Positions 1 to 6,504 of a stretch of 13,226 nucleotides of DNA are shown here, one piece after another. Position numbers and translations under genes: made by a program. Under the pieces are notes generated by a model, which ran no database searches, had not been told where the DNA came from, and was given only the letters and a program-made list of their open reading frames with translations. Source of the stretch: Microcaldota archaeon (GTDB lineage Archaea; Micrarchaeota; Micrarchaeia; Anstonellales; Bilamarchaeaceae); NCBI GenBank assembly GCA_020726005.1, contig DYTL01000009.1, positions 1-13,226 on the forward strand. Direction: 5' to 3'. How positions within the stretch are numbered: position 1 is the first letter of the stretch; each line of letters begins with the position of its first letter.

Positions 1-306
1 TCTCTAAACTATGTTTTATTAGAACTTTCGGAATATATAAATCTATGCATTTTATTTACTAATCTTTTGTATAGATTATAACAAATACAACGCTAGCGAA
101 AGCGAAGAAACGCGTTCGATTGCATCAATTATTGAGCGCTAAAATCTTTTCGTCGTAGAATAAAATATTTTTTTATTTCTTTAATTTTTTTTTCATTTTA
201 ATTTAGAACATTCAAAAGCAAAAGAAAGAGTTATTATGATGTAGTGAAAAGCTTCAGAGAGATTGGAAAAACAAATAGTCCTGCCTTACGACTTTCTTTT
301 CATTAC
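1..306. other. Left-edge non-coding stretch with a GC-richer island
   Basis: No convincing gene is visible here. The stretch is very AT-rich except for about 90-150, which is rich in CG-containing words and can fold. One hairpin has arms CGTTC+GATTG and CAATT+GAGCG around a CAT loop with a 3-nt bulge, and CGCT/AGCG could close it. A TATA-like element lies at 33-42 and another AT-rich one at 71-82. T-runs follow at about 168-193, as expected for an archaeal U-tract terminator on the plus strand. A small plus-strand RNA of 70-100 nt is therefore possible, but I see no box C/D or clear H/ACA signature. The stretch also holds the 3' flank of the minus-strand phosphoesterase gene. Confidence 0.3.
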
Positions 307-939
307 TTATGGTTGCATCTCTTTGAATTGTATGCATATTGTATTGTTTTTTATTTCGCAGATGCAGAACTTCAAAAACATAGCAGCAGGCACTTTAACT
401 ATAAGTGTTTTTTCCAATTTTTCAACACCTATTACTTCGTGAAGATGAGCACAAAATACTATATAAGGTTGTTTTTCTTCAACTATTTTTCTTATGGCTT
501 TGCTTCCTATATGGATCCCCTTAATTTCATCCAAAACCCCGTAAGGTGGTGCGTGCACTAGCAAGATAGTTTTTTCATTAATATTAAGCTTAATTAATTT
601 AGAATAAATTTCGTCATCCTCTAGTTCTCCTGGAGTATGGAATGGGGTTGGATTGGAAAATCCAAAACCAACAATATTATACCTCTCTTTAAGTTCGAAT
701 CTTTTTTCATGTGCATATTGCATTGCCTTATACAAAATCTCGAGTACATTTGTGTCCTCATTGTTTCCAGGTATTATATATGCATTTGGAAAGCAATCAA
801 GTACATCAACCATGAAAGATGCTGAATCATTTGTACAATCACCAAGAATAAAAACATGGTCATAATCGCTTTTATATGCACGAAGTTTTTCAAGGGCAAT
901 TTCTTTTCCATGCATATCTGCAATTACAAGTAATTTTAT
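307..939 (-). CDS. Metallophosphoesterase, COG2129-type (Icc-related), probable AUA start
   Basis: Calcineurin-like metal-dependent phosphoesterase of about 210 residues; the natural substrate of this family is not established. The metal-binding motifs appear in order: ADMHG (D-x-H), GDCTND, GNNED, VHAPPYG and CAHLHE. The middle block GFGFSNPTPFHTPGELEDDE and the later GIHIGSKAIRKIVEE are typical of the COG2129 group. The first in-frame ATG (913-915) falls inside the D-x-H motif and would delete the metal-binding Asp and the first beta strand. The reading frame upstream gives KLLVIAD, which matches the family N-terminus. It opens at an ATA codon (937-939) a few bases after AGGTGAG, so I place the start there. 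No ATG, GTG or TTG lies in frame between the upstream stop and 915. The gene follows nop5 by 4 bases and its ribosome binding site overlaps the nop5 stop, so the two are surely cotranscribed and translationally coupled. Confidence 0.85.
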   Translation of the reverse strand: MKLLVIADMHGKEIALEKLRAYKSDYDHVFILGDCTNDSASFMVDVLDCFPNAYIIPGNNEDTNVLEILYKAMQYAHEKRFELKERYNIVGFGFSNPTPFHTPGELEDDEIYSKLIKLNINEKTILLVHAPPYGVLDEIKGIHIGSKAIRKIVEEKQPYIVFCAHLHEVIGVEKLEKTLIVKVPAAMFLKFCICEIKNNTICIQFKEMQP

Positions 940-943
940 ACTC

Positions 944-1744
944 TCACCTTTTTTCTGCTCTTATTTCAGCAAATCTTTTTTCCAAGTCCTTTTTAAGTTG
1001 TTCTGCAATAAAATTATGCGAAAATGCATCTGCCTTTGAAGCAATTGCAAGCTTTGTAGCCAAAATCCTTGCGATTTTTCCTCGTTGATATTTAGGCGCT
1101 ATGCCTATTCGGGGATATTGAAATATAATACCATGCTTTGGTGAGTTTATCCTTCCCCTTGAACGCAAATGTTTGAATAACGCTTTTTCAGCACCAAGAA
1201 CCTGGATTGTGCTTGCTGGAAGAAACGCAAGCTTTCTGAGCGAACCAGCATGCGCAATAAGCTTTGCAGCAACCTGTGCATTCGCTATGAATTTCATGTT
1301 TGGGCAAATCTCATCAGCCATTTTTTCTTGGTGTATATTCATTTCATCTCTGAGTTTGTGCAATTCCACTACTTGCTTAGCATAATTCTTTATTACTTTC
1401 ATGTCCTTTTCATCAAGCTCCGCACCAAGACTTTTCTGTGCCTTTGCAATCAAATCTGCTGTTTTGCTTGTACCAACAATCGCTTCTAATACTTTCACAT
1501 CTGGAATTTTTCTATTGAAATGTAAAATTATTTCAGCAAATTTTTTCTTATCTTCTAATTTTAATTCAGGAAAATATGATGAATAAAGATCTTCTAATTT
1601 TTCGGTGAGTATGTGGATAACTTCATCCAATTCATCTATACTTTTTGAAACATATCCAAGTAGCATGTCTCTGCTTTTGAGTGCTTCAGTGGTCCCAAGC
1701 CTGGATTTTTTAATAAATTTTTCCCGTTTGCTTTCTATCTTCAT
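944..1744 (-). CDS. Nop5/Nop56 box C/D RNP scaffold protein lacking the N-terminal domain
   Basis: Scaffold of the archaeal box C/D ribonucleoprotein, which bridges L7Ae-bound guide RNA and fibrillarin for 2'-O-methylation of rRNA and tRNA. About 266 residues. It opens in the coiled-coil dimerisation region (DELDEVIHILTEKLEDLYSS, then YFPEL) and continues into the NOP RNA-binding domain, with HAGSLRKLAFLPASTIQVLG, GAEKALFKHLRSRG and PKHGIIFQYP followed by the basic helical tail. Archaeal Nop5 is usually about 370-420 residues. The roughly 110-residue N-terminal domain that binds fibrillarin is absent, and no reading frame upstream encodes it. I chose the ATG at 1742-1744 because GGTGAT lies about 5 bases upstream; an in-frame ATG at 1754-1756 would add four residues. 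The fibrillarin gene is not adjacent but lies about 4 kb away on the same strand. Confidence 0.9.
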   Translation of the reverse strand: MKIESKREKFIKKSRLGTTEALKSRDMLLGYVSKSIDELDEVIHILTEKLEDLYSSYFPELKLEDKKKFAEIILHFNRKIPDVKVLEAIVGTSKTADLIAKAQKSLGAELDEKDMKVIKNYAKQVVELHKLRDEMNIHQEKMADEICPNMKFIANAQVAAKLIAHAGSLRKLAFLPASTIQVLGAEKALFKHLRSRGRINSPKHGIIFQYPRIGIAPKYQRGKIARILATKLAIASKADAFSHNFIAEQLKKDLEKRFAEIRAEKR

Positions 1745-1856
1745 TAATATCACCATAAAATTATTGAATATAATATTGAAGACTATTTAATTATATGTTT
1801 TATGATAATGCTTTTGATAATGTATAATTGTAGTGAATAATTTATTCTATTCAAGC

Positions 1857-2091
1857 ATGCCCACGAAAAATAACGATCGATGCATTTCGCCCAACATACT
1901 AGAATGAAAATAATCTTGTATTTGATCGTGAAACCTTTGAACTGAATTCGTTCTTTATTGCGCCTCTCTCCCCTGATTTCACAGAATAGATCGCATAATG
2001 GATAATCAAGCGTTTTCTCCTCACGTGTTCCTTTGGGGTATCCAACATACCACGAAATTGAGGACATGTATCCTGTTGACCAAGAGGAACA
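1857..2091 (-). ncRNA. Candidate structured RNA upstream of nop5, identity unknown
   Basis: This stretch holds no recognisable protein and is clearly richer in G and C than its flanks. On the minus strand it can fold. An outer stem pairs 2080-2091 (TGTTCCTCTTGG) with 2026-2036 (CCAAAGGAACA) and encloses two hairpins, 2061-2074 (AGGA/TCCT) and 2037-2051 (GGTAT/ATACC), giving a three-way junction. A second stem pairs 1975-1982 with 1928-1935: read on the minus strand it has 8 pairs including one G-U, on the plus strand a C-A mismatch, which favours minus. A minus-strand TATA-like TATAAATA at 2101-2108 sits close upstream of 2091. The words CCAACATAC and CCACGAAA (plus strand) each occur twice. 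I find no SRP, 5S or tRNA signature. Both ends are approximate. Confidence 0.4.
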
Positions 2092-2097
2092 AAGAGT

Positions 2098-2109
2098 TTT
2101 TATTTATAC
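2098..2109. promoter_or_regulatory. TATA-like element between dihydroorotase and the candidate RNA
   Basis: The sequence TTTTATTTATAC lies about 25 bases before the dihydroorotase ATG at 2127, as expected for a nearly leaderless archaeal transcript. Read on the other strand it is TATAAATA, placed to start the minus-strand candidate RNA near 2080-2090. Placement is by motif and distance only. Confidence 0.4.
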
Positions 2110-2126
2110 ATAGATTTATTGTTATT

Positions 2127-3299
2127 ATGCTCATAAAAAATGCAAATGCGTATATAAATGGAAAATTTCGTATACGTGATATTTTGATTAACGGAGAGCA
2201 AATAGTTAAAATTGCTTATTGTATAAATGCGAAAAATGAAGAAATAATAGATGCGAATGGATTGATCGCACTTCCAGGACTTATTGAAATTCATGCACAT
2301 TTGCGAGAACCTGGACAAGAGCAAAAAGAGGATTTTTTGAGTGGAAGCAGAGCCGCGCTCGCAGGCGGATATTGTCTAGTATATGATATGCCTAATAATA
2401 TGCCTAAACCTACTATTACTAAAGAAGCTTTAGAAAAGAAAAAAATGCTTGCAAAAAACGCACTCTGCGAAATACGATTTCATTTTGGTGCAACTAAAAA
2501 CAATTTTGTTGAAGTACGGAATGCAAAACCAGAAAGCATGAAAATTTATTTAGGAAAAACAACCGGAAACCTTGTGATTAAAAGCAACGTGGCATTAAAG
2601 CATATGAAAAATTTTCCAAAAGGAAAACAAATTATTGTGCATGCACAAGATGGTGAAACTGTGGAAGATGCGCAAACCGGAGTTCAAACAGCAATTAAAC
2701 TTGCAAAAAAAGCAACTAGAAAAATTCATATTACGCACACAAGCACTGCAAAAGAAATTGAGCTTGCAAAAAAATGGAAGCTTGCAACTGTTGATACCGC
2801 TCCGCATTATCTTTTTTTAAATAAAGAGGAAGCCATAAAAATGAAACCAAAGGAAAAGATGTTTGTAAATCCTCCTTTACGAAACAAAAAAGAAGTTGCA
2901 TGTATGTGGAAAGAATTAGAAAAAATAGACGCAATAGGAACAGATCATGCTCCACATCTTTTGAATGATAAAATTAAAGGCGCGCATGGTTTTCCTGGTC
3001 TGGAAACTGCATTAGCGCTTTTTCTTGATGCGCACTCAAAAAAGAAAATTTCACTTGACTGGATTGCTACGCGCTTTTCGGAAAACCCGGCGAAAATAAT
3101 GAAATTAAATAAATACGGAAAAATTGCTAATGGATATTTTGCGAATATTACTTTGGTTGATTTGCGAAAAGTTTGGATCGTGAAAGGAAAAAATCTTTAC
3201 AGTAAAGCCAAATGGACTCCATTCGAAGGAAGAGTACTGAAAGGAAAAGTAGTAAAAACTATTTATAAAGGAAAAGTAGTATTTACTGAAAGCGTCTAA
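2127..3299 (+). CDS. pyrC: Dihydroorotase
   Basis: Cytosolic zinc amidohydrolase that interconverts N-carbamoyl-aspartate and dihydroorotate, the third step of de novo pyrimidine synthesis. About 390 residues, slightly shorter than the common 410-430. The metal-binding HAHLREPG motif is near residues 55-62 after the family hallmark ALPGLIEI. YDMPNNMPKPT, HITHTSTAKEIE and APHYLFL follow, and GTDHAPH with the catalytic Asp is near residue 270. The tail NPAKIMKL, then KIANGYFANITLVDL and WTPFEGRVLKGKV, is characteristic of the amidohydrolase C-terminus. The frame stays open upstream to 1998, but the family starts at MLIKNANAYINGKF, and the extension would run through the candidate RNA and the TATA-like element. 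It converges with the PHP gene, and a T6 run at 3325-3330 after the stop may terminate transcription. Confidence 0.95.
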   Translation: MLIKNANAYINGKFRIRDILINGEQIVKIAYCINAKNEEIIDANGLIALPGLIEIHAHLREPGQEQKEDFLSGSRAALAGGYCLVYDMPNNMPKPTITKEALEKKKMLAKNALCEIRFHFGATKNNFVEVRNAKPESMKIYLGKTTGNLVIKSNVALKHMKNFPKGKQIIVHAQDGETVEDAQTGVQTAIKLAKKATRKIHITHTSTAKEIELAKKWKLATVDTAPHYLFLNKEEAIKMKPKEKMFVNPPLRNKKEVACMWKELEKIDAIGTDHAPHLLNDKIKGAHGFPGLETALALFLDAHSKKKISLDWIATRFSENPAKIMKLNKYGKIANGYFANITLVDLRKVWIVKGKNLYSKAKWTPFEGRVLKGKVVKTIYKGKVVFTESV

Positions 3300-3408
3300 C
3301 TAATACTGCCGAACTGAAATATTGGTTTTTTGGTTGGTACTTTATCAACAATTTTTATTAAGTACGATGAAGCTTCGAATTTATTCGGAGATTAATCAGA
3401 TTGTTTCA

Positions 3409-4047
3409 CTAAATCCTAAAAATCTTTTTCACGAATTTTGTAATTATAGACGTGCCCCGTGTATTTATTATTGGTTTTCGCGAAATTATTTTTCCGTTTT
3501 TTAGTGCGCTTAGTAGTTCTTTTGGTTCGCTTACATCAACATCAAGAGTTTCAACATATGCGTTTCCTATTTCAAAAATGAAGTGCGAATCTCCGCCAGC
3601 ACCTTTGTATTTTTTATTTTCAATAGCAAACTGCATTGCTTTTTGGTTATGCACAGAAAAACTACATCTCGGATTATGCACTTCTATTATATCAACTTCC
3701 TTAGCAAGGTTTGTTTGTGAAATTCTATGCCCTCTATTGTCATACATGTGTGGAAGATAAACTAATCCGCCTTGTCTTCTTATTAAATCAAGTGCATCCA
3801 TAAAAGGAGTGCCTTTTTTTATTCTTTCATTTAAATAAAGTCCGATAAGGTCGCCTTCTTCAGTCGTTATTTCTTCTCCAGGAATAAAATTAAATCCTAA
3901 TTTTCTAAAGTGTGCGTGCGCATCGATATTATTGTGATCGGTTATTGCAGGAATAATTCCAAGTTCCTTAGTTTTTTTCATTATTTCTTTTAGATCATTT
4001 AATGAGTCCGCAGAATATCGCGTATGCATATGTAAATCAAGTTTCAT
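3409..4047 (-). CDS. PHP-domain metal-dependent phosphoesterase (TrpH-like)
   Basis: PHP (polymerase and histidinol phosphatase) domain protein of 212 residues. The family coordinates a metal cluster and hydrolyses phosphoesters; substrates of stand-alone members include nucleoside bisphosphates and oligonucleotides, but the sequence does not settle it here. Visible motifs are HMHTRYS at the extreme N-terminus (H-x-H), ITDHNN, PGEEITTEEGDLIGLYL, YLPHMYD, EVHNPRC and GGDSHFIFEIG near the C-terminus. These supply the expected metal-ligand set, so the enzyme looks intact. The ATG sits directly before the H-x-H strand, which fixes the start. A TATA-like TTTAAAAAC on the minus strand at about 4074-4084 suggests a short or absent leader. 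It is an independent unit between convergent dihydroorotase and the RNA block. Confidence 0.88.
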   Translation of the reverse strand: MKLDLHMHTRYSADSLNDLKEIMKKTKELGIIPAITDHNNIDAHAHFRKLGFNFIPGEEITTEEGDLIGLYLNERIKKGTPFMDALDLIRRQGGLVYLPHMYDNRGHRISQTNLAKEVDIIEVHNPRCSFSVHNQKAMQFAIENKKYKGAGGDSHFIFEIGNAYVETLDVDVSEPKELLSALKNGKIISRKPIINTRGTSIITKFVKKIFRI

Positions 4048-4129
4048 AATATTTTTCTTATTTAATGTCGTAGGTTTTTAAATTTATTTTTTATCAATTT
4101 CAAAGCATTCTTTTCTAAAAAAATAATAG

Positions 4130-4302
4130 TGAACCTTCATAGGTGTGCGGAAGCCTTTGAGTTAATTCTAAGGATAGCACACTTTTTTCTGAAGAGAGGT
4201 GGCTTCCACTCAAAGCCATATTATTTGAAGTCACGGACTCCTTCGGCTTTGCTGGAAGGAATGAAAACGATTTGTCGTTTTCAGGATTATCATGGAGGTT
4301 CA
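4130..4302 (+). ncRNA. Candidate structured RNA of about 173 nt next to RNase P RNA
   Basis: No family recognised. The ends pair over 11 positions: TGAACCTTCAT (4130-4140) with ATGGAGGTTCA (4292-4302). Inside are hairpins GTGTGC/GCACAC (4143-4148 with 4177-4182), CCTTTGAG/TTCTAAGG with a TTAA loop (4154-4173), TCCTTC/GAAGGA (4239-4244 with 4255-4260, extended by GGC/GCT), and a perfect 9-bp stem at 4262-4283. Three stems contain a pair that is G-U when read as plus-strand RNA but A-C when read as minus-strand RNA, so the plus strand is favoured. GGAAGCC/GGCTTCC (4149-4155 with 4201-4207) and CTTTGAGT/ACTCAAAG (4155-4162 with 4208-4215) interleave, suggesting a pseudoknot or alternative folds. 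A 3' extension of RNase P RNA on the minus strand is the alternative, and a T-run on that strand at 4119-4125 fits it. Confidence 0.5.
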
Positions 4303-4585
4303 GTGAAACGGTTAGTCCGCCTTATGTTTTATGGGATATTTGACTACGTTTTTTCGTTGCGCAAAAAAACGTGCAAACTTTGCGTTTGCAGCGGCATAAT
4401 GCCTTGCATCCTATATTACGGCACAGCAACATTATTTCATCTTCTATTTCGCGCTTCTTTCGTCATCGCTTTTATTTGCTAATAGAAGTATTGTTTCTGT
4501 ATCGTTACTAAGTCCCTTAAAGACCTTTTTACCTTGGATGGGCGGAACTTCCTCACCCATTTGGGTGTAATCCCTCCGTTTCACT
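4302..4585 (-). ncRNA. rnpB: RNase P RNA
   Basis: Catalytic RNA of RNase P, which removes 5' leaders from pre-tRNA. Read on the minus strand, P1 is a perfect 10-bp pair of AGTGAAACGG (4576-4585) with CCGTTTCACT (4302-4311). Then come a P3-like hairpin CACCC/GGGTG (4554-4567) and conserved region I, GAGGAAGTTCCGCC (4541-4554). P4 pairs AGTTCCGCC (4541-4549) with GGCGGACT (4314-4321), leaving one bulged U as in all RNase P RNAs. ACAGAAAC (4493-4500) matches conserved region II, and the GTAAT...GCAAGGC block (4401-4420) matches regions III-IV. Two hairpins (about 4350-4390) follow and ACATAA leads into P4. About 284 nt; only about 70 nt separate regions II and III, so the specificity domain is rather small. 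It is probably transcribed from the TATA-like element at 4602-4615. Confidence 0.92.
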
Positions 4586-4601
4586 AATTATGATTATGTT
4601 T

Positions 4602-4615
4602 CCTATATTTATATA
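4602..4615 (-). promoter_or_regulatory. TATA-like promoter element of RNase P RNA
   Basis: Read on the minus strand this is TATATAAATATAGG, centred about 23 bases upstream of the P1 5' end at 4585, the normal archaeal TATA-to-start distance. It has no gene-internal alternative role. Confidence 0.55.
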
Positions 4616-4689
4616 TTATATAATTATTGTTTTGTGAGCTGAAAGAATTTCAAACGGGCTTTTTATTATTTTCCTAAGAAATCTAATTT

Positions 4690-5661
4690 ATGGAATTATA
4701 TCCTCTTTTACTTGAGAAAATACCAAAAGATGAGCTTGAGCTTAAAATAACTGAAAAAATAAATTCAATGAGCGGATTTCTTACGCGCGAGGCAGCAGTC
4801 AACATACTTGCGAATGAACTCGGATTAATCACAGAAGAAAAAATAAAATTAGCAGAGATAAAAGACGGCGCGAACAAAATGTTTGTAATTGCTAAATTAG
4901 AGCGCATATTGAGATTACAAGAATTTGATAATGGAAAAAAAATGAGAAAAATAGTTGTTTCCGATGAAAGCGGAGAACGAGAACTTAAACTCTGGAACGA
5001 AGATTTGTATATGCTCAATATAATACATGTAGGAGATTTAATTGAAATAAGAGGAATATATTGTAAAAATAACGAATTAGGTTTGGGCTATAATGGAGAA
5101 ATAACGGTTGTGCAACATGCTTTGTTTGTTGATTTAAGTGCACTTGCAATACTTGAGAATAGTAAAGTGAATGTGCGTGGCTATGTAGAAAATATAGACG
5201 GAATAAAGGAATATGAAAAAAATGGAGAATTTAGAAAAATGTTTTCATTCTTAATTTCAAATGGAAAAGCAAATGCACGTGTAATAATCTGGAACAATTA
5301 CGAACGCGGAAGTGAACTTTTTATTAATGGAGAAATAAAAATAGAAAATGCGTTTGTAAAAAATAGCGAGTTACATATAGATACGTTCTCGCGCATATTT
5401 ATAAAGAAGAAGCGTGAAGGTTTGAGTGGAAAAATAGAGAATATAGACGTCGTAGAAAGAAAACTAATTTTGAAAGTTGATAATAACAGATACGATTTTT
5501 CGCGCGAAGAAGCGTTAAACATACTCAACGCGCAAGTTGCAGATGATATTTCACTTGAAACTATAGTAGAATTAAAAAAAGAAAATTTTTTAGGAAAAAA
5601 CGTTTTCATTGAAATGAAAGAAGGAAAAATTGGAAAAGTTATATTGAAAGATTCGTCTTAA
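4690..5661 (+). CDS. RPA-like single-stranded DNA-binding protein with tandem OB folds
   Basis: Probable archaeal replication protein A homologue (COG1599-like), which would coat ssDNA in replication and repair. 323 residues. Residues 1-50 form a small helical region (SGFLTREAAVNILANELGL) like the one that precedes the OB folds in archaeal RPAs. OB fold 1 is about residues 62-140 (KLERILRLQEF, then VVSDESGERELKLWNED and VGDLIEIRGIYCK). OB fold 2 is about 153-235 (KVNVRGYVENIDG, then ARVIIWN and LFINGEIKIENAFVKN). A weaker third beta-rich unit runs from about 240 to 320 (GLSGKIENIDVVERKLILKV). No zinc-finger cysteines are visible. It is monocistronic and convergent with fibrillarin; T-rich sequence at 5763-5790 probably ends transcription. 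Assignment to RPA rather than another OB protein is by pattern. Confidence 0.78.
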   Translation: MELYPLLLEKIPKDELELKITEKINSMSGFLTREAAVNILANELGLITEEKIKLAEIKDGANKMFVIAKLERILRLQEFDNGKKMRKIVVSDESGERELKLWNEDLYMLNIIHVGDLIEIRGIYCKNNELGLGYNGEITVVQHALFVDLSALAILENSKVNVRGYVENIDGIKEYEKNGEFRKMFSFLISNGKANARVIIWNNYERGSELFINGEIKIENAFVKNSELHIDTFSRIFIKKKREGLSGKIENIDVVERKLILKVDNNRYDFSREEALNILNAQVADDISLETIVELKKENFLGKNVFIEMKEGKIGKVILKDSS

Positions 5662-5773
5662 TTTACCTTCAAGCGGATATTTTGACCGAACTTTAAAATT
5701 TTGGAAAAAATCAGAACATTGAATTTCAACAATATCATTTAAAATGACTAAACCTTAGCGATCCTATATTTTT

Positions 5774-6436
5774 TTATTTTATTCTTTTTAGTACAAGAAA
5801 CAAATGATCTTTATCATAAGGTTCAAGTTCTATTTCCTGGATTATTTTGAAATAACGTGCAAGTTTATTTTTTACTTGTGTGAAAACTTCACATGGTTGT
5901 TTTAATATGTCAATACTCTGGCTTTTCACACAGAACATGGCTATTCCTTCTTTTTTAAGAAATTTCTGCGCATTCGCAATTAATATGTCGTCTTGGTCTG
6001 GTTGGGAAACGTCCTGATAAATAACATCAACTATACCCACTTCTTCGTAATCGTTTGGTTTTCGTGCATCGTCTAAGATAGGAATTAAATTTTCTCTTTT
6101 TTCTGAAAGTTGGATAAGCCGATTCATGCTTTGAGGTGAAATTTCAACGCAAAAAACAGTTCCTTTTTTTCCTACTATATCTGAAACATGAGATGGTGTA
6201 GTTCCTGTGCTCGCACCCAAATACAAAACGCAGATTCCACTTTTAATTGGAAGTTCTTTAAGTCCTTTTCTTATCGCACCTGCTAACTTACTTCTGTATG
6301 GATCCCATTCACGATATTCTTTGTTTTCTATTTTATGAAGTTTTTCTTTGTAAACGCGAACACCAGGAACGAAATTTTCCGTAGCAAGTCGTCCATTAAC
6401 ACTAAAAACATTTTCAAATAATTCTACAACTCCCAT
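5774..6436 (-). CDS. flpA: Fibrillarin-like rRNA/tRNA 2'-O-methyltransferase
   Basis: SAM-dependent methyltransferase of the box C/D RNP, guided by box C/D RNAs to 2'-O-methylate rRNA and tRNA. 220 residues, close to the roughly 230 typical of archaeal fibrillarins. The N-terminal subdomain includes LFENVFSV and YREWDPYRSKLAGAIRKGL. The SAM site is VLYLGASTGTTPSHVSD. IYQDVSQPDQ, FCVKSQSID and YDKDHLFLVL carry the conserved catalytic Asp, Lys and His. The frame stays open to 6589, but I start at the ATG at 6434-6436: AAGGA lies 6 bases upstream, the family N-terminus aligns there, and the longer form would run through tRNA-Lys exon 3. The likely TATA element (6528-6538) lies inside the tRNA-Lys second interruption, so the last tRNA exon sits in the leader of this message. 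Its partner nop5 is about 4 kb away. Confidence 0.93.
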   Translation of the reverse strand: MGVVELFENVFSVNGRLATENFVPGVRVYKEKLHKIENKEYREWDPYRSKLAGAIRKGLKELPIKSGICVLYLGASTGTTPSHVSDIVGKKGTVFCVEISPQSMNRLIQLSEKRENLIPILDDARKPNDYEEVGIVDVIYQDVSQPDQDDILIANAQKFLKKEGIAMFCVKSQSIDILKQPCEVFTQVKNKLARYFKIIQEIELEPYDKDHLFLVLKRIK

Positions 6437-6504
6437 AAAAATTCCTTGAAATTTGATTTTAAGATTATGTGTTTTTTTTTGAAGACGGTGCGGGCCCAGT
6501 GAGA

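Noticed and set aside
1783..2067. 94-codon minus-strand open frame upstream of nop5
   Set aside because: No family resemblance, not the missing Nop5 N-terminal domain, and it coincides with the foldable island.
1998..2126. N-terminal extension of dihydroorotase
   Set aside because: The family begins at the ATG at 2127; the extension lies over the candidate RNA and the TATA-like element.
4129..4482. 117-codon plus-strand open frame
   Set aside because: It runs antisense through RNase P RNA and across the candidate structured RNA; the translation has no domain pattern, and the RNA evidence is far stronger.
4541..4554. SRP RNA as an alternative for the 4302-4585 RNA
   Set aside because: No SRP S-domain motif is present, while P1, P4 with its bulged U and the conserved regions fit RNase P RNA.
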